The translations under genes were made by a program, and so were the position numbers. From contig DASWRQ010000068.1 of assembly GCA_036403095.1 (NCBI GenBank), forward strand, positions 29,351-93,350: a stretch of 64,000 bases of DNA, in the 5' to 3' direction. This DNA comes from Kutzneria sp036403095. GTDB lineage: Bacteria; Actinomycetota; Actinomycetes; Mycobacteriales; Pseudonocardiaceae. The notes beneath the pieces were generated by a model, which saw only the letters and a program-made list of their open reading frames with translations, was not told the origin of the DNA and did not search any database. Positions 51,886 through 59,987 of the stretch are shown in pieces (positions within the stretch are counted from its first letter, which is position 1; every line of letters begins with the position of its first letter).

Positions 51886-51932
51886 ACGTGAGTGGCTCAA
51901 TTGACGTCTGGGGCGAAATGAGCCACTCACGT
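51886..51932. repeat. Perfect 14-base inverted repeat, REP-like
   Basis: Arms 51886-51899 (ACGTGAGTGGCTCA) and 51919-51932 (its exact complement) with a 19-base loop. It lies between two divergent start codons (51780 and 51994), so it is not a terminator of either gene. The sequence looks like a dispersed intergenic palindrome; only one copy was noticed here. The gap 51781-51993 holds nothing else. Confidence 0.65.
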
Positions 51933-51993
51933 GGGGGAGCCGGCCGGCGCAGCCGGGCAAACGGAGACTTGAGGCTCAGTTAGGCTCACGGGC

Positions 51994-52578
51994 ATGACGC
52001 AACCGTTGGGCCTGCGCGAGCGCAAGAAGCAGGCGGCGATGGCCGCGCTGCGGGCGGCGGCGTTCGAGCTGTTCGCGCGCCAGGGCTTCGAGCAGACGTC
52101 GGTGGACGACATCGCGGCGCGCGCCGAGGTGTCCCGGGCCAGCTTCTTCCGCTACTTCAACGCCAAGGAGGACGTGCTCAACTTCGACGACCGCCAGCGC
52201 CGCGAGGTGTTCGCGGCGGAGCTGAGCGAGCGCGGCGGCGAGCCGGTGCTCGACGGGCTGAAAGCGGCGGTGAAGGCGCACGTCAGGGCCCTGGACGAAT
52301 CGACGCGGGCCCGGACGGTCGAGTACGCCAGGCTGATGACGACGGGCTCCCGGACCCTGCTCGGCCAGGCCTACGAGAGCCGGATCGAGTGGCTGCGGCT
52401 GGTGGAGACGCATCTGCGGACCCGCTTGGCCGACCGGGCCGACGCCGACGTCACGGCCCCGCTGTTGGCCGATCTCACGGTGAGCGTGCTGGAGACGGCG
52501 ATGCGCCTGGTCAGCGCGACCGGGGAGGACTTCGACCGGGTCGTGGACCGGGGCTTCGAGCTGATCGCCTACGCCTAG
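51994..52578 (+). CDS. TetR-family regulator
   Basis: Protein of 194 residues with the TetR DNA-binding region (about 8-55: RERKKQAAMAALRAAAFELFARQGFEQTSV and VSRASFFRYFNAKEDV in separate parts) and a helical ligand domain. The ATG at 51994 lies downstream of the palindrome at 51886-51932. It precedes the MerR-type promoter of the next SDR gene by a few bases and may or may not regulate it. Confidence 0.92.
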   Translation: MTQPLGLRERKKQAAMAALRAAAFELFARQGFEQTSVDDIAARAEVSRASFFRYFNAKEDVLNFDDRQRREVFAAELSERGGEPVLDGLKAAVKAHVRALDESTRARTVEYARLMTTGSRTLLGQAYESRIEWLRLVETHLRTRLADRADADVTAPLLADLTVSVLETAMRLVSATGEDFDRVVDRGFELIAYA

Positions 52579-52581
52579 GAT

Positions 52582-52612
52582 TTGCGCTGGAGCGCACTCC
52601 AGCTTCTAGCGT
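52582..52612 (+). promoter_or_regulatory. MerR-type promoter with 19-base spacer
   Basis: TTGCGC (52582-52587) and TAGCGT (52607-52612) are 19 bases apart, and the spacer is filled by the palindrome GCTGGAG-CGCA-CTCCAGC (52586-52603). Over-long spacers holding a dyad are the hallmark of MerR-family activation. Transcription would begin at about 52619, at the ATG of the SDR gene (52620), giving a leaderless mRNA. Confidence 0.75.
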
Positions 52613-52619
52613 CGTCGTC

Positions 52620-53579
52620 ATGACAACGACCGCACAGCACAAGATCGGCACCGGCTTCGACGCCACCAGCACCGCGGCCGAGGTCCTCGCCGGCATCGAC
52701 CTGTCGGGCAAGCTGGCCCTGGTCACCGGCGGCTACTCCGGCATCGGCCTCGAGACCACGCGGGCCCTGGTCGCCGCCGGCGCGCACGTGATCGTGCCGG
52801 CCCGCCGCCGGGCCACCGCCGAGGAGGCCCTGGCCGGCGTCGACAACGTGGAGATCGACGAGCTGGACCTGAGCGACCTGGCCAGCGTCAAGGCGTTCGC
52901 CGACCGCTTCCTGGCCACCGGCCGCCGGCTCGACCTCGTGATCACCAACGCCGGCATCATGGCCTGCCCGGAGACCCGGGTCGCCGACGGCTGGGAGGCC
53001 CAGTTCGCCACCAACCACCTCGGCCACTTCGCCCTGGTCAACCGGCTCTGGCCGGCGGTCGCCGACGGCGCGCGGGTGGTCGTCCTGTCCTCCCGCGGCC
53101 ACTTCTTCTCCCCGATCCGCTGGGACGACCTCCAGTTCACCCGCGGTTACGACAAGTGGGCGGCCTACGGCCAGGCCAAGACGGCCAACGTCCTGTTCGC
53201 GGTGCAGCTGAACAAGCTGGCCGACAACGTGCAGGTCTTCGCCGTGCACCCCGGCGGCATCTGGACGCCGCTGCAGCGCCACCTGTCCACCGAGGAGAAG
53301 ATCGAGCGCGGCTGGATCGACGAGGCCGGCAACCAGCTGGTCAAGTTCAAGACGCCGGAGCAGGGCGCCGCGACCACCCTGTTCGCCGCGACCTCGCCGC
53401 AGCTGGACGGCCTCGGCGGCGTCTACCTGGAGGACTGCGACCTGGCCGACGCCATCCCCGAGGACGCCGACCCGGCCACGACCTGGAGCGGCGTGAAGGC
53501 GTACGCGCTCGACCCGGCGCAGGCCGAGCGCCTGTGGGCACTGTCCGCGGAAATGACGGGTGTGGACGCTTTCGCCTGA
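52620..53579 (+). CDS. Short-chain dehydrogenase/reductase under a MerR-type promoter
   Basis: Protein of 319 residues: TGGYSGIG nucleotide loop, TNAGIM, Ser in VLSSRGH, and Y-x-x-x-K in YGQAK. It resembles the retinol-dehydrogenase/WW-domain-oxidoreductase-like SDRs often paired with MerR or TetR regulators in actinomycetes. No ribosome site precedes the ATG, in agreement with leaderless initiation. Substrate unknown; a stress or xenobiotic response is plausible. Confidence 0.92.
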   Translation: MTTTAQHKIGTGFDATSTAAEVLAGIDLSGKLALVTGGYSGIGLETTRALVAAGAHVIVPARRRATAEEALAGVDNVEIDELDLSDLASVKAFADRFLATGRRLDLVITNAGIMACPETRVADGWEAQFATNHLGHFALVNRLWPAVADGARVVVLSSRGHFFSPIRWDDLQFTRGYDKWAAYGQAKTANVLFAVQLNKLADNVQVFAVHPGGIWTPLQRHLSTEEKIERGWIDEAGNQLVKFKTPEQGAATTLFAATSPQLDGLGGVYLEDCDLADAIPEDADPATTWSGVKAYALDPAQAERLWALSAEMTGVDAFA

Positions 53580-53593
53580 AATAGCATGCCGGA

Positions 53594-54118
53594 GTGGCTG
53601 ATCTCCGGGTCGATGATGTCTGCGCCGAATGCGGCTTCCGCTACGACCTGACCGACGCGCCGGCCGCCGCCGGGGACATCCGGCGGCTGGCCGGCGAGGT
53701 CGCGACCGTGCTCAGGACGCCGGCCCACCAGCTGGCCGAGCGGCGCGAGCCGCAGCTGTGGTCGCCGCTGGAGTACGGCTGCCACCTGCGGGACGTGTTC
53801 CTGGTGCAGCGCGAGCGGGTGTTGCAGGCCCGCCGCGACAACGGCTTCACCTGCGCGACGATGGGCCGCGACATCCGCGTCGAGCACGAGGGCTACGCCG
53901 ACCAGAAGCCGGCCGATGTGGCCCGTCAGCTGACCGACGCCGCGCTGCTGTTCGGCAACGTGCTCGACCGGCTCGGCGAGGACTGGGACAACGAGCTGGT
54001 GTACTCGTGGCCGGAGCCGCACCGGGCCTCGCTGCGCTGGGTGGCCGTGCACACCGTGCACGAGGCGAGGCACCACCTGCACGACATCCGCGGCCAGCTC
54101 GACCCCTCGGTCGGTTGA
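53594..54118 (+). CDS. DinB-superfamily protein
   Basis: Protein of 174 residues, four-helix bundle with a likely metal triad: His in YGCHLRDV and the pair in VHTVHEARHHLHD. DinB-like proteins include mycothiol-dependent transferases. The N-terminal C-x-x-C (CAECGF) could bind metal too. The GTG at 53594 lacks a spaced ribosome site and may be leaderless or read through from the SDR gene 14 bases upstream. Confidence 0.88.
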   Translation: MADLRVDDVCAECGFRYDLTDAPAAAGDIRRLAGEVATVLRTPAHQLAERREPQLWSPLEYGCHLRDVFLVQRERVLQARRDNGFTCATMGRDIRVEHEGYADQKPADVARQLTDAALLFGNVLDRLGEDWDNELVYSWPEPHRASLRWVAVHTVHEARHHLHDIRGQLDPSVG

Positions 54119-54250
54119 CCGGAAATCCCTGGCGCGACATGGGGTTTTCGTGTGTTCGGGCAGGCTCGTCACCCGAATCGAACGGCCGTGTTGTCCGGTC
54201 CGACCGGCCGCTCTACGGTCGGTCGGTAGTCGCCGGCGAGCCGGAGACGT

Positions 54251-54294
54251 GCTCCCTCTCGCGGCCGGTACCCCAGTCGACCGCGAGAGGGAGC
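54251..54294. terminator. Large intergenic hairpin, probable terminator
   Basis: Perfect 14-base arms (54251-54264, 54281-54294) around a 16-base loop, 132 bases after the DinB stop. No U-run follows, as is common in actinomycetes. The 350-base stretch 54119-54468 has no gene; besides this hairpin it holds the operator at 54406-54419. Confidence 0.55.
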
Positions 54295-54405
54295 TTCGGC
54301 GTCTCCGGCGCGATCGCTGGGCGGAAGGAGTGACTTCCGGCCACTGTTCGCCACAAAATCCGTCCGCGTGCCGGACACTGTGGGCAGGCCGCTGCGACCA
54401 TCCTT

Positions 54406-54419
54406 TGAGAGCGCTTCCA
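54406..54419. promoter_or_regulatory. LacI-family (CebR-like) operator ahead of MFS-GH3 operon
   Basis: TGAGAGCGCTTCCA matches the CebR consensus TGGGAGCGCTCCCA at 12 of 14 positions and is centred on AGCGCT, as LacI-type operators are. It lies 50 bases before the MFS start. CebR-type repressors respond to cello-oligosaccharides, which suits the beta-glucosidase downstream. No lacI-type gene is in the window. Confidence 0.7.
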
Positions 54420-54468
54420 CGAATCTTGACCATGTGGTAGAAATTTGTCCGTGTCCGGGCGACGCGCC

Positions 54469-55734
54469 ATGATCGATGCCGAACCGACCGCCCCGCGGCC
54501 GGTGGAGCTGCGCGCCGCCACCACGGCCACCTATCTTGCCTTCGCCGGCTGCGGCATGCTGCTGTCCAGCGCCCTCGCCCGACTCCCGCAACTGCGCGAC
54601 GACCTGCGCCTGGACACCGGGCAGCTCGGCGCGATCCTGCTGGCCGGCGCGGCCGGCGCACTGGTCTCGCGGCCGTTCTCCGGACGGGTGGTCACGCGGC
54701 TGGGCCAGGGCCGCACGGTGGCCTGGATGTCCGCCGGCTCCAGCGTCGCCCTGGTGCTGATCGGCCTGTCCGACGTGGCCGGCGTGCCGTTCCTGATCGC
54801 CGGCCTGCTGCTGTTCGGGTTCTTCAGCTCGTCCTGGGACGTGGCGATGAACATCCAGGGCACGGTGGTCGAGCGGCGGCTCGGTCGGTCGATCATGCCT
54901 CGCTTCCATGCCGGCTACAGCATCGGCACGGTGCTGGGCGCGCTGCTCGGCGCCGCGATGATCCAGCTGGACGTGCCGGTGCCGCTGCACCTGGTCATCG
55001 TGGCCGTCGCGGTGGCGGCGGTGCTGCCGTATGCGGTGCGCGGCTTCCTGTCCGACGAACGTCCGTCCACATCGGACAGTCGTGACGACGGTTCTCGGCC
55101 ACATTCCACGCTGCGCTACTGGCGCGAGCCCCGCACGCTGATGATCGGCGTGTTCGTGCTGGCCGCCGGCTTCAGCGAGGGCGCCGGCAACGACTGGACC
55201 GGCGTCAGCTTCGTCGACGGCTATCACGCCTCGCCCGCGCTGGGCACCGTCGCCTACGCGACCTTCCTGGCCGCGATGACCGCCACCCGCTGGTTCGGGC
55301 TGCGGCTGCTGGACGCCTTCGGCCGGGTGAACGTGCTGAGAATCCAGGGCGCGGTCGCCGTGCTCGGCCTGTTGTTGTTCATCTTCGCGTCGGTCGTTCC
55401 GCTAGCCTTTCTCGGGGCCGCCCTGTGGGGCGTCGGCGTGGCATTCGGCTATCCGGTGGGCATGAGCGCGGCCGCGGACGACCCGGCGCACGCCGCCGGC
55501 CGGGTCACCGTGGCGTCCTCGGTCGCGAAGATCGCCAGCTTCGCCGGGCCCCCGCTGCTCGGCCTGCTCGGCGATCACGTGACGATCCTGCGCGCCCTGC
55601 TCGCGGTGGCCGCCCTGCAGGTGGTCGCGCTGTGCCTGGCCCAGGCCACCCGCCCGCTCGCCCGGTCCGCCACCGGAGCATCGACAACCAGTGAAGACAG
55701 GAGCAACGCAGGTGGTCGACCAGCCTTACCGTGA
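54469..55734 (+). CDS. Major facilitator superfamily transporter
   Basis: Protein of 421 residues with twelve predicted membrane helices, the MFS motif between helices 2 and 3 (GRVVTRLGQGR) and a Ser/Asp-rich central loop near 200-215 (SDERPSTSDSRDD). It resembles fucose/sugar-type or drug-type MFS permeases. The ATG at 54469 is chosen; a GTG at 54451 is the alternative. It overlaps the GH3 start by 23 bases and shares the CebR-like operator, so uptake or efflux of a glucoside-linked compound is the likely job. Confidence 0.88.
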   Translation: MIDAEPTAPRPVELRAATTATYLAFAGCGMLLSSALARLPQLRDDLRLDTGQLGAILLAGAAGALVSRPFSGRVVTRLGQGRTVAWMSAGSSVALVLIGLSDVAGVPFLIAGLLLFGFFSSSWDVAMNIQGTVVERRLGRSIMPRFHAGYSIGTVLGALLGAAMIQLDVPVPLHLVIVAVAVAAVLPYAVRGFLSDERPSTSDSRDDGSRPHSTLRYWREPRTLMIGVFVLAAGFSEGAGNDWTGVSFVDGYHASPALGTVAYATFLAAMTATRWFGLRLLDAFGRVNVLRIQGAVAVLGLLLFIFASVVPLAFLGAALWGVGVAFGYPVGMSAAADDPAHAAGRVTVASSVAKIASFAGPPLLGLLGDHVTILRALLAVAALQVVALCLAQATRPLARSATGASTTSEDRSNAGGRPALP

Positions 55735-57949
55735 TCCGGCCCTCCCCGTCGCCGAGCGCATCGACGACCTGCTGGCCAGGATGACCCTGCCGGAGAAGAT
55801 CGGCCAGATGCTGCACCTGGACGCCCGCGGCGGCGTCCGGGACCTGATCGACGACTTCCACGTGGGCGCCATCCTGCACACGTCGCCGGAGAACCTGGTG
55901 CTGGCGATGGACCTGGCCGCCAGGACCCGGCTCGGCATCCCGCTGCTGACCGGCGAGGACTGCATCCACGGCCACTCCTTCTGGCCCGGCGCCACCATCT
56001 TCCCGTCGCAGCTGGGCATGGCCTGCTCCTGGGACCCCGGGCTGGTCGAGCGGATGGCGCGGGTGACCGCGGTCGAGGTGTCGGCGACCGGCGTGCACTG
56101 GACGTTCTCCCCGGTGCTGTGCATCGCGCGGGACCTGCGCTGGGGCCGGGTCGACGAGACGTTCGGCGAGGACCCGTTCCTGATCGGCGAGTACGCGTCG
56201 GCCATGGTCAAGGGCTACCAGGGCGAGGGGCTGTCCGACCCGACGGCGATCCTGGCCTGCGCCAAGCACTTCGCCGGCTACTCGGAGACCCAGGGCGGCC
56301 GGGACGCCACCGAGGCCGACATCTCGCAGCGCAAGCTGCGCTCCTGGTTCCTGCCGCCGTTCGAGCGGGTGGCCCGCGAGGGCTGCCGCACCTTCATGCT
56401 CGGCTACCAGTCCATCGACGGCGTGCCGATCACCGCGAACCAGTGGCTGCTCAAGGAAGTGCTGCGCGACGAGTGGAAGTACGCGGGCACGCTGGTCACC
56501 GACTGGGACAACGTCGGCCGCATGGTGTGGGAGCAGCACATCGTCGCCGACCACGCGGAGGCGGCCGCGCTGGCCGTGCGCTCCGGCAACGACCTCGTGC
56601 TGGTCACCAAGGAGTTCTTCCAGGGGGCCCAGGACGCCGTCGCGCGCGGCATCCTGTCCGAGGAGGACATCGACGCCGCGGTGCGCCGGATCCTCACGCT
56701 GAAGTTCGAACTGGGCCTGTTCGAGAACCCGCGGGTGCCCGACCAGGAACGGCAGAAGCTGCACGTGGGCAGTGCCGAGCACGCCGCCGTGAACCTGGAG
56801 ATGGCCCGGCGCAGCCTGGTGCTGCTGACCAACGACGGCACGCTCCCGTTGGGCGGCAACGGGGTTCGTATCGCCGTGGTCGGCCCGAACGCCGACGACG
56901 TCGACGCCCAGCTCGGCGACTGGGCCGGCGCGTCCGGCCAGGTCGACTGGCTGCCCGACGGCCACCCGCGGCACCTCACCGAGACCGTGGTGGACGGTCT
57001 GCGCGCGGTTGTCCCTCCCGAGTGGACGGTCGACTACGCGCTCGGCGCGCGGATCGCCTCCTTCGGACCGGATCCGGACGGCCCGGTGCTGCCGGACGGC
57101 CAGCCCGCGCCCGAGGTCGTGCACCCCGAGCCGGCCGATCCGGCGCTGATCGCCGCCGCGGTGGCCGTGGCCGAGGCGTCCGACGTGGTCGTCGCGGTCG
57201 TCGGTGACACCATCGGCCTGATCGGCGAGGCCCGGTCCACGGCGACGCTCGACCTGATCGGCGGCCAGATCGCGCTGCTGGACGCGTTGGCGCGGACCGG
57301 AAAGCCGCTCGTGGTGGTGGTGATCAGCTCGAAGCCGCTGGTGCTGCCGCCGTCGGCGGAGCACGCCGCCGCCATCGTGCAGGCGTTCAACCCGGGCATG
57401 AAGGGCGGCCGGGCCATCGCCGAGCTGCTGCTGGGCCTGATCGAGCCCAGCGGCCGGCTGCCGATCACCATGCCGCGGCACGTCGGCCAGCAACCCGTGT
57501 TCTACAACCAGCTCCGTGGCCAGCATGGGCACCGCTACGCCGACCTCACGCAGGATCCGCTGTTCGCGTTCGGCGAGGGCCTGAGCTACACCACGCTGGA
57601 GTACTCGGACCTGGCCGTGACCACGCCGACGGTCGGCCCGGCCGACGTGGTGCGGGCCGAGGTCACGGTGGCCAACACCGGCACCCGGCCGGCCCGCGAG
57701 ACCGTGCAGGTGTACCTGCGGGACCTGATCACCTCGGTGACCTGGGCCGACCTGGAACTCAAGGCGTACAAGCAGGTCGACGTGCCGGCCGGGGAGACGG
57801 TGCGGGTGGCGGTCGAGCTGCCGGCGGCCGACTGCACGCTGGTCACCGCCGACGGCCGCCGGATCGTCGAGCCCGGCGAGTTCGAGCTGCTGGTCGGGCA
57901 CTCCTCGCGGCCGCGGGACCTGCTGTCGGCCAAGTTCACCATTTCCTGA
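55712..57949 (+). CDS. GH3-family beta-glucosidase
   Basis: Protein of 745 residues without signal peptide. It has an N-terminal TIM barrel (about 15-330) with the nucleophile Asp264 in VTDWDN and the KHFAGYSETQGGRD substrate loop, then an alpha/beta sandwich (about 370-590) and a fibronectin-III-like C-terminal domain (about 640-740). The architecture is that of BglX-type intracellular glucosidases. The GTG at 55712 follows ACAGGAG by eight bases; a GTG at 55691 is open too. It is the second gene of the operon behind the CebR-like operator and probably hydrolyses imported beta-glucosides. Confidence 0.92.
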   Translation: MVDQPYRDPALPVAERIDDLLARMTLPEKIGQMLHLDARGGVRDLIDDFHVGAILHTSPENLVLAMDLAARTRLGIPLLTGEDCIHGHSFWPGATIFPSQLGMACSWDPGLVERMARVTAVEVSATGVHWTFSPVLCIARDLRWGRVDETFGEDPFLIGEYASAMVKGYQGEGLSDPTAILACAKHFAGYSETQGGRDATEADISQRKLRSWFLPPFERVAREGCRTFMLGYQSIDGVPITANQWLLKEVLRDEWKYAGTLVTDWDNVGRMVWEQHIVADHAEAAALAVRSGNDLVLVTKEFFQGAQDAVARGILSEEDIDAAVRRILTLKFELGLFENPRVPDQERQKLHVGSAEHAAVNLEMARRSLVLLTNDGTLPLGGNGVRIAVVGPNADDVDAQLGDWAGASGQVDWLPDGHPRHLTETVVDGLRAVVPPEWTVDYALGARIASFGPDPDGPVLPDGQPAPEVVHPEPADPALIAAAVAVAEASDVVVAVVGDTIGLIGEARSTATLDLIGGQIALLDALARTGKPLVVVVISSKPLVLPPSAEHAAAIVQAFNPGMKGGRAIAELLLGLIEPSGRLPITMPRHVGQQPVFYNQLRGQHGHRYADLTQDPLFAFGEGLSYTTLEYSDLAVTTPTVGPADVVRAEVTVANTGTRPARETVQVYLRDLITSVTWADLELKAYKQVDVPAGETVRVAVELPAADCTLVTADGRRIVEPGEFELLVGHSSRPRDLLSAKFTIS

Positions 57950-57956
57950 CGCGGCA

Positions 57957-57982
57957 AGGGGCCTGGCCTCGGTCGGGCCCCT
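57957..57982. terminator. Weak hairpin between convergent genes
   Basis: Seven-base arms AGGGGCC and GGCCCCT with a 12-base loop, between the GH3 stop and the stop of the convergent gene, overlapping the latter by two bases. Confidence 0.4.
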
Positions 57983-58880
57983 ACTGCGCCGGCAGCAGCG
58001 AGGTGTCGATCAGCCCGTGCCGCAGCACGCTGCGCGCGTCCAACTCGGCCTTGGTGTGCCGGTTCCGTAACGCCAGCACGGTTTTCAGCTCGGCGTCGCG
58101 GAACCGGCCGTTCGGCGTCAGGCCGGTGCCGCGGCTGACAAGCACCGCGATGTGCCGCCGGGCCAGGTACTCGTCGAAGGCCAACCGGTCCTGCACGGCC
58201 GAGAGCAGCAGCTCGGGCCGACGGCCGGCGACCACGTCCCGGGCGGTCCGCAGCAGCACGCCAACCAGACCGCGGAGGTCGAAACCGTTGCGTTGCAAGG
58301 AATCTCCGGTGGCGGCGAGCACCGCGCCGATGTAGGGCCCGATGTCGGCCACCGACGCGATCCGGCGGGCGCCCTCGTGTTCGGCCCGCAGCTCGTTGCC
58401 GGCGTTGAGCACGGTCATCGCGCAGCCGCCGGTCAGGAGAGCGGTTGCCCGGCGCGGCGTGGAACCGAGCGCGGTGACGCCGTAGCGGATGCCGAGCCGC
58501 TGCAACAGCTCGTAGCCGACAAAGGCCAGTCCGGAGCCGGGCACGTCCACGCCGAGGGTGGCGCCGTCCAGTTCGGTCACGCCGGGCGCGGCGCACAGCG
58601 ACAGGCCGAGTCCGCGATCGAGCGCGGCCAGAATGCGCACATCGCCGAGTCGGCCCAGCGGATTGTCGGGCACGCAACGATAGGCGACGACGTTGTCCGG
58701 ATTCGTGACGATGGCGTCGAGATCGCCGTCGAGCAGCGCCGCGAACTGTTCGCGCGAGGAACTGGCCGGCACCTCGACGATCCGCAGGCCGGCGCCGTCG
58801 AGCGCGCCGGTCCTGGCCGCGACCTCGAGCAACGCCGACGGACTGACCGTGCCCAGCCTGAGCTCCCGCACCGATCGCAC
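57981..58880 (-). CDS. Substrate-binding-like protein (NitT/TauT type) without signal peptide
   Basis: Protein of 299 residues with the periplasmic-binding fold of the NMT1/SsuA group: LRLGTVSPSALLEVA, VPASSSREQFAALLDGDLDAIVTNPDN, and a middle VDVPGSGLAFVGYELL. No signal peptide or lipobox is seen, so it probably acts in the cytoplasm as a ligand sensor, or as an enzyme of the THI5-like type. It lies 66 bases downstream of a truncated GntR-FCD gene with two CAATCGATT sites in between. The start is unsure: GTG 58880 or GTG 58871. Confidence 0.75.
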   Translation of the reverse strand: MRSVRELRLGTVSPSALLEVAARTGALDGAGLRIVEVPASSSREQFAALLDGDLDAIVTNPDNVVAYRCVPDNPLGRLGDVRILAALDRGLGLSLCAAPGVTELDGATLGVDVPGSGLAFVGYELLQRLGIRYGVTALGSTPRRATALLTGGCAMTVLNAGNELRAEHEGARRIASVADIGPYIGAVLAATGDSLQRNGFDLRGLVGVLLRTARDVVAGRRPELLLSAVQDRLAFDEYLARRHIAVLVSRGTGLTPNGRFRDAELKTVLALRNRHTKAELDARSVLRHGLIDTSLLPAQ

Positions 58881-58887
58881 CTCACAA

Positions 58888-58943
58888 CAATCGATTTGCT
58901 CGACATCAGCCTATTGCCGGGCCGACCCCGTTGCAATCGATTG
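58888..58943. promoter_or_regulatory. Two CAATCGATT operator-like sites
   Basis: CAATCGATTT at 58888-58897 and the full palindrome CAATCGATTG at 58934-58943 lie between the GntR remnant and the binding-protein gene. Short inverted repeats of this kind suit GntR/FCD regulators, and the local regulator gene is broken. Confidence 0.5.
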
Positions 58944-58946
58944 TCC

Positions 58947-59225
58947 TCAGCGGGCGAACAATTCAGGATGTTTGGCCAGTTCCACGCGGGTCCGACGGAT
59001 GTGCAGCTCCAGAATCCGCTCGGCCGAGGTGTGGTCGTGGTCCCTCAGGGCCTGGATGAGCAGTCGGTGCTCGCCGTTGATGATCCACCGCCGACGCTCG
59101 CCGGCCAGCCGGGTAAACGCTCGCCGATAGTGCTGCGTGGTGTCCCACAGCCGGTTCACGATCGCCGCCAGGTCGGCCGCGTCGTGGTGCTGGTACACCG
59201 CCCAGTGCACCCGCATCGACGCCAT
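58947..59225 (-). pseudogene. C-terminal remnant of a GntR-family (FCD) regulator
   Basis: The reading frame of about 92 residues covers only the last helices of an FCD ligand-binding domain (NRLWDTTQHYRRAF, EHRLLIQALRDHD, ERILELHIRRTR). The DNA-binding domain and most of the FCD domain are missing; upstream sequence turns into an acyltransferase fragment on the other strand. It is almost certainly non-functional. Confidence 0.8.
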
Positions 59226-59234
59226 GCTCGACCT

Positions 59235-59635
59235 ACGCCGGCAGCGTAGCCATCGCCTCGACCCGCGGCCTGGTGACCCCGGTGCTGCGCAACGTCTCCG
59301 CGATGTCGCTGAGCGCGATCTCCACGCAGGTCAAAGCCTTCGTCCAGCAGGCCGACGAAGGCCGCCTCCGGCAACGGGATCTCGAAGGCGGCACCATCGC
59401 CGTGAGCAATCTCGGCAGCTACGGCGTCGACGAGTTCGCGGCGATCGCATTCGGCCGTCCTCGCGGTCGGCACGGGAAAGCCCGGACCGGCGGCGGTCGA
59501 CGGCGAGCTCCAGCTGGCCACCCAGCTCACGCTGGTGTTGTCCGTCGATCATCGTGCGATCGATGGAGCCGTTGCCGCCCAATGGATGGCGGCGCTGGTC
59601 ACCGCGTCGGAGGAGCCGCTGCGGCTGGTGGCCTA
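59235..59635 (+). pseudogene. Frameshifted C-terminal fragment of a 2-oxoacid dehydrogenase E2 acyltransferase
   Basis: Translation gives RGLVTPVLRNVSAMSLSAI, then ADEGRLRQRDLEGG and SNLGSYGVDEFAAI, which is the E2 catalytic core. At about 59447-59456 a small deletion removes the usual INPPQ region and shifts the frame. It then reads AVLAVGTGKPGP, and VDHRAIDGAVAAQWM with the catalytic HRxxDG-type motif, to a TAG at 59633-59635. Lipoyl and subunit-binding domains are absent. No start codon or ribosome site is seen. Confidence 0.85.
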
Positions 59636-59968
59636 GAGGTCCGGGTCGTCCAGGAACTCACGGACCTCCTGGGCGCAGCGGCAGGCGACGGCGAGCTTGG
59701 CCGCCCACTTGAGCGCCTCCTCGCGCGTGGGCACCTCGACGACCGTGAGCCCGCCCAGGTACGCCTTGCTGACGGGACCGTCGGTGACGGTCCCGTCCGT
59801 GCCGACCACGCTCACCTCCGTGTGATCGGCCAGGCCGCCGGCGAGAACAAAAACCCCGGCATCCTTGGCTTCCCGGACCACGGCATGCGCGGCGTCGGCC
59901 ACAGCTGGCAGTTCGGCCGCCGGGACGGCCATCGCGCCGTCGTCGAACGAGATCAGGTATCGCGTCAT
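59633..59968 (-). CDS. YCII-related (DGPF) protein
   Basis: Protein of 111 residues starting MTRYLISFDDGA with the DGPVSKAYLGGLTVVEV stretch typical of DGPF/YCII proteins, which have a ferredoxin-like fold. Often found with sigma factors; role unknown. Its stop codon overlaps the stop of the E2 remnant. It lies 19 bases after the acetolactate-synthase-like gene and is probably its operon partner. Confidence 0.9.
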   Translation of the reverse strand: MTRYLISFDDGAMAVPAAELPAVADAAHAVVREAKDAGVFVLAGGLADHTEVSVVGTDGTVTDGPVSKAYLGGLTVVEVPTREEALKWAAKLAVACRCAQEVREFLDDPDL

Positions 59969-59987
59969 CGCAAGACCTTCTCATGGC

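Noticed and set aside
54160..54195. A T-loop-like GTTCGATTC on the minus strand suggesting a tRNA.
   Set aside because: Flanking bases do not form a T-stem, and no anticodon or acceptor stem can be folded.
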